64,000 nucleotides of DNA from positions 1,617 to 65,616 of the forward strand of contig VSDK01002149.1 in assembly GCA_009767595.1 (NCBI GenBank), written 5' to 3'. This stretch comes from Symbiodinium kawagutii. Taxonomy: Eukaryota > Sar > Dinophyceae > Suessiales > Symbiodiniaceae. Each line of letters begins with the position of its first letter. The stretch's first letter is position 1. A program made the translations under genes and the position numbers. Under the pieces are notes generated by a model that saw only the letters and a program-made list of their open reading frames with translations, was not told the DNA's origin and did no database searches. Below are positions 34,725 to 45,963 of this stretch, in pieces.

Positions 34725-37700
34725 GTGTTATAGCCTGTCATGGCTGATGAATCTCAATGGGGAAACCACGATTTTCGAGCATTTACGCCACCAAGGCAGC
34801 ATCATGGCAACCATTAGCATCAATATGAAGCATGAATCCAACATGAACCAACCATACCTGTTCTTAGTCATCATCAACCATCCATCAACCATGAATCCAA
34901 CCAGCTAGTCAGGCAACCATTGTTGCCAAAAATCGACCAGCTTGGATCATCAATCATCATCATCAACCCCTACTACTGGTTCATGTTGCCGTCAGCTGGT
35001 TTCTGACTTATATTTTGTCATCACTGCCATCAATCATCAACCATGATGAATCCCTAAAATTAACCCCCGCTACCCTTGTGGAATCCCTAGAATTGACCCC
35101 GTTAATATAATAATCCATCAACCATCAAAGGCCATCAACCATCACTTAACCAGGTACTTCATAACCATTAGTACCATTCCTACTAAGCATTTCTATTAAC
35201 TGTCATTGTCAACCGCTAATCAAGCATCAATCAACCACTGCATTGACCAGTACTGGTGGTTCAACCATCATGAACTATCATGCTCAACCACAAAGTTTCT
35301 CAAAACAGGGCACCCCCAAATCATCCAATAATAATCATGTTTACTACATAAACCATCCATTTTTGTTGGGCCCCCCTTATGGCTTAAGCCCCCATAGCGG
35401 TGCTTGGTTCATCTGCCCACCGGTCACCACCCAGCCGCCCAGCCACGGCTCCGGGGGCTCCCAGGAGATCACCGAGCCGCGGGAAGTTACTGGGACCGCG
35501 ACGGCTTCTGCGGCCACGAGGCCCTGGGCGTGGTCTTGGACTCGCGCAGCGAGCGCTTCGCCATCGGGGACACGGTGCTGGCGCTGCCCTCGTCGTATTT
35601 CAAGGCGGGCGACGGGGAGTGACGACATGGGAAAAAGGGCTTGTGAAATGTGGATGGAAACCATAGACCATAGTGGTTAATGGTTATAGTAAGCATAGTA
35701 GTGGTTAATTGATGGTTAATTATGATGGTTGATGGTTGATATGGTTGGTGAAGGGTTCAGAATATGAGTGGTTGATGATTAATTGACCATAATGATCATA
35801 ATGGGTAATGGTTACTAGAATGGTTCATACTGACTACAAATGCTTGATGTAATGGTTGAGATGCTATGTATTTGGCTCTTCGCATCCCAACAACAGTGAC
35901 TTACCATGGGTACCTTCGCTGGCATGTTCACATGCCTATGTTTGTTTCTGAACCCCCGAGTGGTTAGATGGCTCGTGGTGACATGTGCAGCGCCCATCAT
36001 TGCAGGACCATGGCACATGTGGCTGTGGGTCAAAACCCCGTACCCCTGGTTCCCCTATCATTAACCATTGTTTTCCCTATAGTTTTGTTGGTTGTTAACC
36101 ACCATTATTGGTTGGTTAATGTTGACCCATAGCCATGTGTCGCCTTGAGAAGTCACACCATGGTGTCGCAAGGCCCATGTCTCCAAACGGGCAGATTGGT
36201 TCGACGAGAAGGTGCACAACGTGCCTCGACCTCGGCGTGCCATGCGATGCCATGAGGATGTCATGTTTTGGTTGCGTTTAAGTGCTGTATTTTGAATCTT
36301 CCGGACGCACAGTAGTTCAACCAGCAAGTTCTGAAAACAGTGGTTCTGCGAACGAAGCACCTTTAAAGGTTGTTATCGATTGATCTTGGTACACCACGGT
36401 GGTTCTTCATGACTCAGCACTCAGCTGAGGTGCTGTTGGAACCCTCTCCGGTGAGAGGCGCCTTTTGTGAAGCTCGGATGATTCAGTTGTGCTATACTCG
36501 CCGTCAGCGGTGGTCGATCAAAGCTCATGCAATGGGTGCTTGATCATGGATGATGATAATCATAGTCGTTGATAATCATAGTGGTCTTGATATTGAGGTC
36601 TTGATAGTGCATCAGCGATGGGTGCTTGATCATGAATGATAATGAAAATGGCTCATGAATGGCCGATAGCCAATCAATGATGAAGCAATGATGAATCAAT
36701 TTGTAAATCATGGCCATGATAGTGGTTCATGAATCCCCAATTATTTGTGAATCACTGATGAATCAATTTGTAATTCATGGCAATGATAATGATCTGATAG
36801 TGGTTCATGAATCCTGTTCACCAATGAGGAATCAATGGTCCATGGATGGTTACTGAACGCTTCATCACGGGAATCGCATCGCTGCCCAGGAGATCTTCAC
36901 GAGTCATGAGCTGTACAGCTACAAGATCAAGGAGCTGCTCAGCTGCTGGTGCCGTAAAGCGCCGTGTGAATGACCATGGTGGACCATGGTGGACCATGGG
37001 TCAACGTTAACCAACCAATAATGGTGGTTAACAACCAACAAAACTATAGGGAAAACAGCCTGGTTAATGATAGGGGAACCAGGGGTACAGGGGTTTGACC
37101 CACAGCCATGGGTCGAAATGGTAGATCAATGGGCAGTTAACGCGGTTATTCAACGGTCAACGGTTATGACTATGGTGGTTTTCTGGGTAAAAGTGGTAGA
37201 TCAATGGGCAGCTAACGGTTATTCAACGGTCAACTAATGATTAATATCTTAATAGTTAAGCAATTGGTTGATAATTACATGTGATAGTGAATGATGGTTT
37301 GCACTTAAGTCATGATTCGTATGCATTTCAATACCAACGAAGGTGAAGACTATGGAGACTGAATGGGCAATAGCAAGCCCGCTCAATGGCGGTCAACCAT
37401 GCTTAATTACTGCACAGGAGGGGACAGAAACCAAAAATGTGAATGCATAGGGAGAAACTATAGAGTCTGTGGTCCAGTGCCCAATGCGGCGGAACGTTGC
37501 CCGATAATAGGAGCTCAGCACTCACAGCTGGTGGCATCGAGATGTGAACATTCCAACACCATGACCGACGTATGAGTACCGCGCTGCTGCGACGATTACC
37601 CAATGTTGGTCACATATTGAAGCAGTCCTGAAAATTGATATATCGAGCCATCCCCACCACTACTACACGATACTGCACGAGGCACGAGATTCATGATGCT

Positions 37701-40700
37701 AGCTATATAATCGTGACCATTCAAAGTCAGCGTGAATGATGGTTGCATGCATTCATGATACTACCAACAGAATCACTTTGCTGGGATTTCCAAATGATTT
37801 GGGACAGGTCATGATGACTGTGCCAGGTGATGGTTGGATCATGATGGCTGTTCCCAAGGAATTGACAATGGCTAATAACCACCATTTAGCAGCTCATGAT
37901 GACATTGTCATCAATCACTATTGGCATCTACTAACAGTAAAAGCCTGGCATTGTCTCTGTCACTACTATTATGGCTAATAAATTGTAATTAGCCATACGT
38001 CATTGTCCCTGTCATCAATTAATCTCTTGTCATTTGACACTCATTCATTATGTTTTGTCTCCCTTGCACAGTAAAGAAGCCGTAATTGTCGGTATTGATA
38101 TAGTATGAACAATTACTAGCCATAACAATATACGAACATTTAAATGTGTTGTATCTTATAGTATTAGCCATACTGATACTGAGATGAACATAACTATTAG
38201 CCATGTTATTTTGTTTCGTGCATACTACTATTAAGCATCATTTCTATAATTAGCATTAGCCGTGCTATGTATTGCTATTGTATTTAATTAACATTGATTT
38301 ATTAGCATTAATTAGCCATAGAAATATTAACCTGTTGATAGCAAGTTATTAGCCGTTCATTGACATAAGTTATTATCATGTTGATAACCATGTTCATTAG
38401 TATGAATAGCATCTCATGGATAATAATTGTGTTCATCAACAGTATCTTAAAATTAGCCATAATATCATCAATTAACGACAATCTCATAATGTTAACCATA
38501 ATATTAACAGTATCAACATTTTGTTTGTCAGCCATCATTAACCGTTCGTGAACGGTATCAACAAGTTTTGAGCCATTCATTTCACTAAGAGTATATGAAT
38601 ATTAGTCATAATGTTCATGTTTGAGATTATTTAGCCGTTCATTAATCATTCATTGACAGTATCAACATAAGATTATCAGCCACAAGATCATAAGATACTG
38701 TTATGAATAGTAATAGTTAAAGATGAATATTATGGCTCACAATTTGGACAATCTTTCTATTAGCCATAAAGTATCTTAATATCAGCCATAAATGTTAGTG
38801 ATCATTAATTGATATAAGTTAATTTACAACACGATTCATTATTGAAATTGTCCATCAATGTTATAATAGTTAATCTTATGATAATGATCAGTATCACTAT
38901 TCACATAACATTAATGATATTAATTAAGAATCATTATGATCCATTAACCATATCTCATTATTATCTATTACTATAAGTTACCGTTAATATGTTCATCATC
39001 CATTCATGTTATAGTTAGTCTTGCTATTATCCATTAACATGAAGCAAGACTGTGTTGCTATTGATAACATATCATTATCCATCAATGTTATAGATAATAG
39101 CTATACATCTGGATTAATCAACCATTGATCAACAGAAGATATAACATGGTGCCATTGATGATATAACATTATTAACTATTAAAAAGATAATTTTACTAAT
39201 CGTATTAACTTATCAATTATTGATAATCTGAGTTATTGATAGTGATGCTATTAATGTTAATTATCCATAAATGTTAGAATAGTTAGTCTTATGATGATAA
39301 TCAATATGAACATTAAGATAACATTATTAAGTAATAGAAAAAAAGATCTTATTATGATTATTAGCCATAAGATGCTGTTATGAATATTAATAGTTATATA
39401 ATTGGCTAATAAACAGCTATTATGGCTAATATTGATTAACACTATGTTTGGTTTATATAATTGGCTAATAAACAGCTAATATCAAACAGTTTTCATTAAC
39501 AGTAACAATTGGCTAATAAACTTACTAATCTTATTGTTGTCCATGAACCGTATCTCCTGTTGATCGCCCGTCATGGAGCACCAGGAGTGCCAGCCGCGAA
39601 TGCTCCTGGCGCAAGCGCTGGGCACCTTGCTGCGGGCCTTGAGGAGCTGGGACGGCGGTGCCACGGCGGGGAGCATGGCATGTCAGGGTTCGTGGTGGTG
39701 AATTTGATGGGAAATTGTTGGTTAACAGTGGCTAATTAGTCCTATTTAATGCTGATGAATGCTGATTAATGCTGATGAATGCTGACTAATGCTGGTTAAG
39801 GCTGATTAGTGCTGATTAAGGCTGATTAATGATTCATCATGGTGTAATAGTGGTTGATTAACCCTAATTAATGATTTATCATGGGGTAATGGAGACTAAT
39901 TGATGCAAATTAATGATTCATCATGGTGGATATGTGTGGATCTATCACAGCTGATTGCTGGTTTATGGTCAATTGTGGCTAGTCAATGGCCGGATGGCGG
40001 ACTAGTGGTTCAGGATGAAGTAGATGTAGCGCTGGTGAATGGTAAATCATGGTTTTTATTGGTTTCTATGTGTTTGTAATCAGAAACCCGCAATGCTTGG
40101 GAGCACATCCTGGCGATGGACAAGCCCATGTGTGAGAGGTATCAGTCGGGGATAATATGGGTCCACAAATGCCTCAATTTGGGGCCAGCGCTTCTCAGAA
40201 AGCAAGGTTGGGTGGTTAGGGATTGCTTCAGCAACGTTTAGTTCAGCCACTAGGGTTCCCTGGGAAACAACATGGTGTAACTTCGGGTTGCGGTTACACA
40301 AGTGGATGCTGAAGTGAAATACCGTTGTCGAGGAGACTAGGACCGATGATTGGCAAAACTGTCGTTGTGCAAGGGTCACTTGGCAACGAGGCGGTGCTGG
40401 TTTAAACATGTCAATGTGTTTGTGCGATACATTACACAGGCATGTCAATCACATTCAAACAGCTGTGTGGTCAAACATGCATATACAATTACATAATTTG
40501 CAAACAAGTGGACAAGATAGGATATAAATCAAACTAGATATGAATGGAATCACAGAGTTGACACTATTTTGCAAGGAAAGATGGTACTGAATTTGATGAA
40601 TGTTCTCAATGGGGGGAAGGCATGGTGGGAAAAGTGATATAGTTTATCTTGGGATGCTCTGGATCACGAACAAAAATCGTTGTTTGACATTTGGTCACGA

Positions 40701-41479
40701 CAAAGTTTTAGAGCTCCAGATGAGAATGAACTCCAATGCCCTGCTGTTCAGTTTCAGGGTCAGTGCAACAAAAATGAAGTGCTGGATACCGGAGTTATTT
40801 TCCAAAAAAAATCAAAAATGAATTGGCAATTTTCCAATGTGCAGTTATCCGAGTTTCTCATCACGGCAATTTTGCGATACGCCTATGAGGCAAGCAGGGC
40901 AAGGTTGTTGTATCTTTGAAACACTTTCAAATTAATTTGTTACTCGTACCTACGCTGTTGTTGGTCCCTATTGTTGTATCCCAACATGACTTGAACCAGG
41001 AGATTATGGTTGATGTACAGATGATCGCATGCCCAGCCTCGAAATAGTCGATCATGAAGATGAACAGGGATTTCTGATAATCATTGGGTGGTTGGACAGT
41101 ATTGGCTAACTAATAGTTGTTGATTACTGCAACGAATATCATACCGAACAAATTAAATTGAAAAACTGAATCATCATTTCAAGATTGGTTAATAGTTATC
41201 ATTTAACTAGTATGACTAAATGAGAGTATAGTTAAGAAATCATAGTTCAACATCAATATTCTGAGATTGTTGAGTAGTGATTCACATCCTGTCCACTTTT
41301 CTGGTTGTTGATTTGACTCTGTGCTAGTTCTATGTAATCGTAAGTTGTTGATGCTGCTGCTGTTGTTCTTGTCGTTCTTGTTGTTCTTGTTGTTCTTGTT
41401 GTTCTTGTTGTTCTTGTTGTTCTTGTTGTTCTTGTTGTTCTTGCTGTTCTTGCTTTTCTTGTTGTTCTTGTTCTTGTTC

Positions 41480-41529
<50 letters not shown>

Positions 41530-42105
41530 CAGCGCCATTGATCAACCAGTCTCAGCCCTGGTAACCATCACCACCACCTGTTTTTGTTGGTTCCTCGAGT
41601 GGAACCAACTCCTGCTCCTCATTGATGGTGGACCAAGCGGTTGCTCAAGCTGCACGCCCCAGGCAAGGCCAGAACGGACTCTTGGCCACGCGGCTGCTCT
41701 CGCAGCTTTGCGCCAGGCAGCATGGTGCCATGGGGTGCCATCTACTGCCCTTATGGGTTTCAGATGCTTTCATGCTGATTTGGCTGGTGGTTTAAACATG
41801 TTTGAAAGGGTTGATTAGCTCATTGGTTGATTATCTCATATGTTTCATAGAGCTTGAAACCACCAACAAGTTATGAAATCATATACACCTATATCAATAT
41901 AGGGCTTGTGGTGGAGAGGTCGTCCTGACCGCTGCTGTTTCGGGATCATGTTTGGATTGCGAACACCGTGGGATGCGGTGAATATTTCACTGCAGCATGG
42001 AGGTGCGATGATGATGGGAAGAGATACCTCCCATGTCAATACCAGGATTCCAAGCCCTTCCAACTTCCAACATCAACAACATGCACAGCATCATCCACAA
42101 CCACT

Positions 42106-42139
<34 letters not shown>

Positions 42140-42150
42140 CCACCACGACC

Positions 42151-42206
<56 letters not shown>

Positions 42207-45160
42207 GATTATCATCATTGTATTTATGCTGTTGTTGGTCAAACCCCGATGATCGTTGGTTATTGCTCGACCAGCTGATTGCTAAAGAACCATTAGTCAA
42301 GCAGTAATGACCAATTGTCAACCATCAATGCTTATCAACCGTCACAAGCCATCATCAACCACTAACCACCATTCACCAGCATGAACAATTTCCATCAATG
42401 AATCACTGATTACTGTAACCACCAAGCAACAACCAGCAATTAATCAGCATTATCTCAAGAATTCACCATCCAACTAACCATCCAACCAACCATCCAACTA
42501 ACCCATCCATCAAGCATTCCTTCACCTTCCCCTGCCTTCCAGGCACATCATCGCCGTGGAGCCCCTGAGCTACCGCCGCTCCCTGGCCGCCACGGGCGCC
42601 TTCGGCGCTACGGCGGGGGAGGCGGTGCACCGGGTGGCGCCGCGGGGCGCGGATGTGGTGCTGGAGATGGTGGGCCACAACCAGGAGCTGCCAGGGTGCT
42701 GGGGGATGGCGGTAGCCCCTGGTGAAGCCCTGGGAGGATGGCTGGGAGGATGGCTGGGGGATGGCTGGGGGTGAAGCCCTGGGAGGGTGGGAGGATGGAT
42801 TTTGTTGACTGATCAAGGTGTATAGGGATGAAGCTCTGGCGGAAATGAGTTGAAGGTCGTTGGTTGTCAATGTGTGAGTGACCAAAGCAGCAGATGAAAG
42901 CACTCGGCCAACGGAAAAAACCAGACGCCTTTGGCGAAGGAAATGGACTATGCTGTTTTGATTTATACTTATTGTCCTGTTATGCTACACAAGACGGAGG
43001 CATGTGCGATGCAATCAACTTTCGACCTCACATCATCAAATCAAACAACCACGAACAAAAACCAAGCACGGTAACACAGCAGTCCAATGGCAACATCACA
43101 AAAAATTCTCCGAAATCCAGGTGCCATTGGACTAGATAGCATCCGAAATCCACCAGATGACCTACCACACCCAGGTGGCCCACATCGGCTGGTGCCCTCC
43201 CTGGGTCCGTTGCTTCCCCGTGGTCCCTGTTCGGGGCGCACGGCCGTGGTGCGTCCACAGGAGACCATCAACGAGGCCCTGGACCTGGTCCGCAGCGGCG
43301 GCACCGTGGTGGCCTTCGGGGGCCCCGATGACCTCGCAGCTCAGCCGCCACAGCTGGAGTCGATGGTGGGGGATTGGATTTTGACATGTTTTTATACCTG
43401 AAAAATGGTATTAATGGTTACTAGTAGGGGACGATCACCAACAATAATTCATGATGGTTGAGGATGGCTATTAATGGTTATTAATGGTTCATGATGGTCA
43501 ACAATGGTTGAAGGGGACAATCACCAACAACCATTTTGTTGATCGCTGGTTAGGGGACAATCACCAACAAGAAAATGATGAATGATGGTCGAGGATGTCA
43601 GGTTACATGTTTTTTATACCTGAAAAAATTGATTGTCATTGAGTCATTCTGAGTCATTCTGGTTTTAGATGTGTAAAAACCGGAGTGAGGTGAAGATGTT
43701 GATGATTGTTTGATGACTTAGGATGGTTTTTGGTGGCTTATGTTGGTTTATGTTGGTGCATATTTAGGGTTGAGAGATTCTGATGGTTTATGTTGGTGAA
43801 TATGGATGATGATTCAATGTCATCAATGAATATATTGAAACGAATGACGAAATTGGTTGGTTTGTTTCAAATGTTTGGTATAACGTATATGATTAGCTGT
43901 TGTTGTGAGAACATCTATCTATATCTGAACAACTCTGTGTGCTTATAAATATATTGTACATACATGCGTATACACACCCGCTATCGTATACACACCCGCT
44001 ATGCCGAAACGCTGGAGATCTCAAGCTGTTCATGGCACAAGTTTTGAACCTCAAGGTCGGCGGCAGATCTTGAGGTTTACCACTTCCACTTCGAGAAGTT
44101 CTTTCGGAAGAATGTGGTGTTGATGGCTTCAGTCTATCCAGATCCAGGTGAGCCACTGGAGTTTGAAGTCGATTTTTCTACAGAAATTGCAACGAACATC
44201 CGACCTTTGGGCTAGATGCAAGTCGCACATGTCGCAAGATGGACTGTGCAATGATCCATCGTCAAGACTCATCTGTGAAAACTCGTCATAAATCCGACCC
44301 ATTCTCCATTTTTCTGCTGTGGGTGGAGTTGTAGTAGCTGCGCCGACGCTTCCAGTGACTCACAGCTGTTCAGGTGTGGACTTTCCAGAGGCTGTGGATC
44401 TGCTGGAACGTGGACAGTTCAACACGGAAGGTGCCGTGGTGACACTGCCGTAGCTGTGGAAATGTCGCCTGCAATCATTGGAAAGGGTGCCATAGTGTAT
44501 CAGATTGTCGTTTCTTAAAGTAGGGGAACCCATGGGAACCCCAAAATGGTTGATTTATGACTAAAAATGATGGATATTGGATGATTCAGGGGTACCTCTA
44601 TTTTGAGAAACACCCATATGTACCTGTATACATGCATGCAACATGCGGATTGTTACAGATCATGGAATGGTGCCCATGGAGCCGCACGTTGTGGTGGAGG
44701 AGGGTCATTCCCACTGGTTGCTCCCACCCCCAGCCCGATAATTCAGGGCCGGTGATGGTTCATGATTCATGATGGTGAATGATGATTATTGATGGCTATG
44801 GATGGTTAATCTGGTTATATGATATTGGGTTATATGATATTGGGTCATATGATATTGGATTAACAATATCAAAAATTAACCATTGATATCCATGGATTGT
44901 TTATCGGGTCGATTAATGTTGATAATAGTAGTTATAGATTGACAATGGCTTTCAACTGGAATCAGTGGTGATTAATGATCAACCACTGTAATGGTTAGAG
45001 CGTTAGTCACTTGGGGCTCCACACAATCATTCGACAGCATCGTGTCAGCCTCCCAAATCGCAGTCTTGGGAAGGTATCATCACCCACACCCTCCCACTAT
45101 CGGAGATCCAGAAAGCGTTCACCATGGCAACTGAGCATCTTGGCTGTGACGTTTTGGAAG
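34649..45160 (+). CDS. Zinc-type medium-chain dehydrogenase/reductase (multi-exon)
   Basis: At least ten short exons on one strand spell an MDR protein in the right order. N-terminal GroES-like part: YASLCGSDFPYF with the catalytic zinc cysteine, FCGHEALGVV with the zinc His-Glu, FAIGDTVLALP. Then LLAQALGTLLRALR, the nucleotide-binding turn GQGQNGLLATRLLSQL, GADVVLEMVGHNQ, EALDLVRSGGTVVAFG and the C-terminal DFPEAVDLLERGQF and THTLPLSEIQKAF. These are hallmarks of NAD(P)-dependent alcohol/polyol dehydrogenases such as sorbitol or threonine dehydrogenases; the substrate is not predictable. The four-cysteine structural zinc lobe that often follows the GDTV motif is not seen. The N terminus, one small exon before GQGQNG and perhaps the C terminus are missing from this reading. 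Introns use GT, GC and GA donors and AG|G acceptors. Confidence 0.8.
35291..35390. mobile_element. MITE-like family C, decayed copy in MDR intron
   Basis: Left AAAGTTTCTCAAAACAGGG with internal AAATCATCCAATAATA. The right end is degenerate (TATGGCTTAAGCCCCCAT). It lies about 75 bp upstream of an MDR exon. Confidence 0.5.
35465..35604 (+). CDS. MDR exon: GHE zinc ligands
   Basis: Reads YWDRDGFCGHEALGVV, then FAIGDTVLALPSSYFK, ending in frame at CAAG|GCGGGC, a GC-type donor. The acceptor is uncertain; CCCAG|GAG at 35464 fits the AG|G rule. The segment is very GC-rich compared with the flanking filler. Confidence 0.75.
35640..36020. other. Intron DNA with ATGGTTGATGG words
   Basis: The 5' part of the intron after the GHE exon starts with GGTTAATGGTTATAG and GATGGTTGATGG filler; no gene seen. 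Confidence 0.5.
36021..36134. mobile_element. MITE-like family A, complete copy, 4-bp TSD
   Basis: A 114-bp element with ends GGCTGTGGGTCAAA and TTGACCCATAGCC, flanked on both sides by ATGT. It sits inside an MDR intron. Confidence 0.85.
36890..36931 (+). CDS. MDR exon, middle part
   Basis: GCCCAG|GAGATC opens EIFTSHELYSYKIK in phase 0, matching the phase-0 end of the GHE exon. The end is either AAG|GAGCTG (GA donor, used here) or GCTG|GTGCCG (GT donor, to 36948). Family match in this stretch is weaker than for its neighbours. Confidence 0.5.
36992..37107. mobile_element. MITE-like family A, inverted copy
   Basis: Opposite orientation to the copy at 36021: left GACCATGGGTCAA (two mismatches to the family), right TTTGACCCACAGCC. 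With the copy at 36021 it makes an inverted pair around the MDR exon at 36890. Confidence 0.75.
37108..37980. other. MDR intron, nothing recognised
   Basis: GGTAGATCAATGGGCAG(C/T)TAACGG occurs twice (37128 and 37196). No gene. Confidence 0.4.
37981..39540. repeat. AT-rich block of ATTAGCCAT / TAATGTTAT words
   Basis: About 1.5 kb of very AT-rich DNA inside an MDR intron, built from degenerate ATTAGCCATAA, ATTATTAAC and CATTAATAG words. No coding segment seen. Confidence 0.6.
39585..39657 (+). CDS. MDR exon before nucleotide-binding turn
   Basis: CACCAG|GAG opens ECQPRMLLAQALGTLL then RALRSWDG, the helix that precedes the Rossmann fold in MDRs (family pattern: E-P-L-A-x-A-L-x-A). It ends in phase 1 at GGCG|GTGCCA, while the next exon needs phase 2, so one small exon with the VxVLG strand is still missing. 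Confidence 0.65.
39740..39840. repeat. GCTGATTAATGCTGATGA array
   Basis: Near-perfect tandem of GCTGATTAAT / GCTGATGAAT decamers at the 5' side of an MDR intron. Confidence 0.8.
39841..41340. other. MDR intron, no gene supported
   Basis: A minus-strand open frame at 40080-40448 and plus-strand frames at 40600-40919 have no recognised family. Confidence 0.35.
41345..41530. repeat. TTGTTCTTG / TTG microsatellite
   Basis: A (GTTCTTGTT)n run passes into (TTG)n. The poly-Leu, poly-Gln and poly-Asn open frames here are repeat artefacts. Confidence 0.95.
41663..41716 (+). CDS. MDR exon: dinucleotide-binding motif
   Basis: A 54-nt exon between CCCCAG|G and GCCAG|GCAGCA (GC donor). It encodes QGQNGLLATRLLSQLCA, the glycine-rich turn and first helix of the Rossmann fold. 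The phase (2 nt carried) joins precisely to the exon at 42543, giving R-H-I-I-A-V. Confidence 0.8.
41783..41870. mobile_element. MITE-like family B, diverged copy
   Basis: Left CTGGTGGTTTAAACATGTTT, right CTTGAAACCACCAACAAG; internal sequence is diverged. Lies in the MDR intron that begins at 41717. Confidence 0.6.
42100..42208. repeat. CAT / CCA triplet microsatellite
   Basis: (ATC)n with an internal (CCA)n run. Poly-His, poly-Ile and poly-Asp open frames are artefacts. Confidence 0.95.
42543..42684 (+). CDS. MDR exon: Rossmann fold, NAD(P)-binding
   Basis: A 142-nt exon after TTCCAG|G. It reads HIIAVEPLSYRRSLAATG, then GATAGEAVHRVAPRG and ADVVLEMVGHNQ. It ends in phase 0 at ACCAG|GAGCTG, a GA-type donor; the family match continues directly with the exon at 43261. 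The preceding 250 bp are rich in CAACCATCCAACC. Confidence 0.85.
43261..43329 (+). CDS. MDR exon: SGGTVVAFG segment
   Basis: CCACAG|GAG opens ETINEALDLVRSGGTVVAFG then GPD. The start is secure by phase and family match. The end is uncertain: GAT|GAC (GA donor) keeps the phase for the next exon. Confidence 0.8.
43378..43635. repeat. Direct repeats in MDR intron
   Basis: ACATGTTTTTATACCTGAAA occurs near 43384 and again near 43605, and AGGGGACAATCACCAACA occurs three times between them (43426, 43513, 43553). Confidence 0.7.
44075..44147 (+). CDS. MDR exon: C-terminal strand region
   Basis: A 73-nt exon from TTGAG|G. It reads VYHFHFEKFFRKN then VVLMASVYPDP, ending in phase 1 at ATCCAG|GTGAGC, a canonical donor. 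Matches the MDR segment that follows the VVAFG strand. Confidence 0.75.
44374..44430 (+). CDS. MDR exon: DFPEAVDLLERG helix
   Basis: A 57-nt exon between GTTCAG|G and GGAAG|GTGCCG. It reads VDFPEAVDLLERGQFNTE, and both junction phases (1 in, 1 out) fit the neighbours. Confidence 0.8.
44508..44615. mobile_element. MITE-like family C copy in MDR intron
   Basis: Left GTTTCTTAAAGTAGGGGAAC, right TACCTCTATTTTGAGAAACA, with internal TTGGATGATTCAGGGG. Confidence 0.65.
45074..45160 (+). CDS. MDR exon: C-terminal SEIQKAF region
   Basis: An 87-nt exon between GGGAAG|G and TGGAAG|GTCAGC. It reads IITHTLPLSEIQKAFTMATE then HLGCDVLE, typical of the last part of MDR proteins. It ends in phase 1; the stop codon must lie in a further exon. 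Confidence 0.8.
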
Positions 45161-45877
45161 GTCAGCTGACGCTCTGTGAGACAGCAGCTGGAAGCTTGCG
45201 AACGTATTTTACTTCGACAGGGGTTGCAAATTTGCAGTTGGTTTGAGAATTTGTTGGTGGTTGATCTACTGTATCAGGACAGTCTTGGGGTTTGTTGATG
45301 TGACAATGTCTCAGGTATCAAGACAACGTGATCAAAGTTGCCCTGGAGCTGTAGTGACCGCCATTGGCCTTGCCGTGTGCTTGGCAATTGAGTTGGCCGA
45401 AAAGGTTTGTGTAGCTTTGCTGCGGAGGTATGGAGCTTCTTTGGGTCAAAGTGCAACAATAGACTTATGTGAAGGATTCCTCAGTTTTGATAGGGAAACA
45501 TCCGAAAATAAAGAAACTGTTTTCCAATTTAGGCTTACATAATTACAGTACATCATAGTTCCAGACACATCACAAGCTCTTATCTCATCATGTTTCCGTT
45601 CATACATCCCATCTATGGCAGGAGTGTGGCACGGATTCAGATGGCACTGTTGTTGAATTTGTGAGTGTTTTCAGTTCTAGTACACCATCCAGAGAATAGA
45701 ATTGATCTAGCCCAGCATCAACCCCAGCACCAGCGATGATTATAGTTTGTCACACTACTCACACTGATTAGGTCTGCCTAAAGTTTGAAAACTGTTGGGG
45801 AGCTTAGCTTAGCTTGAGAAACCGCATGTGCAGACGTGACTGCTGCTGCTCCCCACTTTGTTGATTCGTGTTTCCAG
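45161..45877. other. Intron or intergenic, unassigned
   Basis: An open plus-strand segment at 45305-45540 (AVVTAIGLAVCLAIELAEKV, one hydrophobic stretch) is unassigned. Confidence 0.3.
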
Positions 45878-45963
45878 GAGCTATGTCCGGACCTCAACGG
45901 CACTCGCGTCCGGGGAACTGGGCTTGTCGAGGGTGCAAATTGCTCTTCAATGACCACAGCATG
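45878..45963 (+). CDS. Candidate RanBP2-type zinc-finger exon
   Basis: TTTCCAG|G opens, with the phase left by the MDR exon at 45074, a frame containing RPGNWACRGCKLLFNDHS. The W-x-C-x2-C pattern resembles the first half of a RanBP2-type zinc finger, a domain frequent in dinoflagellate proteins. The possible donor ATG|GTATGG leaves phase 0, which also fits the FAD exon at 46256. It may be the MDR C terminus, the 5' exon of the FAD gene (the final ATG could be its start) or a separate gene. Confidence 0.4.

Noticed and set aside
35377-35696. Several overlapping ORFs on both strands in the GC-rich patch
   Set aside because: Only one frame carries the MDR motifs (CGHE, GDTV); the others are GC-rich shadows.
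41203-41818. Asn-rich, Gln-rich and Leu-rich ORFs
   Set aside because: They are products of the TTGTTCTTG and TTG arrays on either strand. Only 41663-41716 within this span is taken as an exon.
42033-42321. Poly-His, poly-Asp/Gly and poly-Ile ORFs
   Set aside because: ATC/CCA microsatellite artefacts.
45305-45540. Hydrophobic ORF as the MDR C terminus
   Set aside because: Phase and sequence do not fit the exon at 45074; kept only as unassigned.
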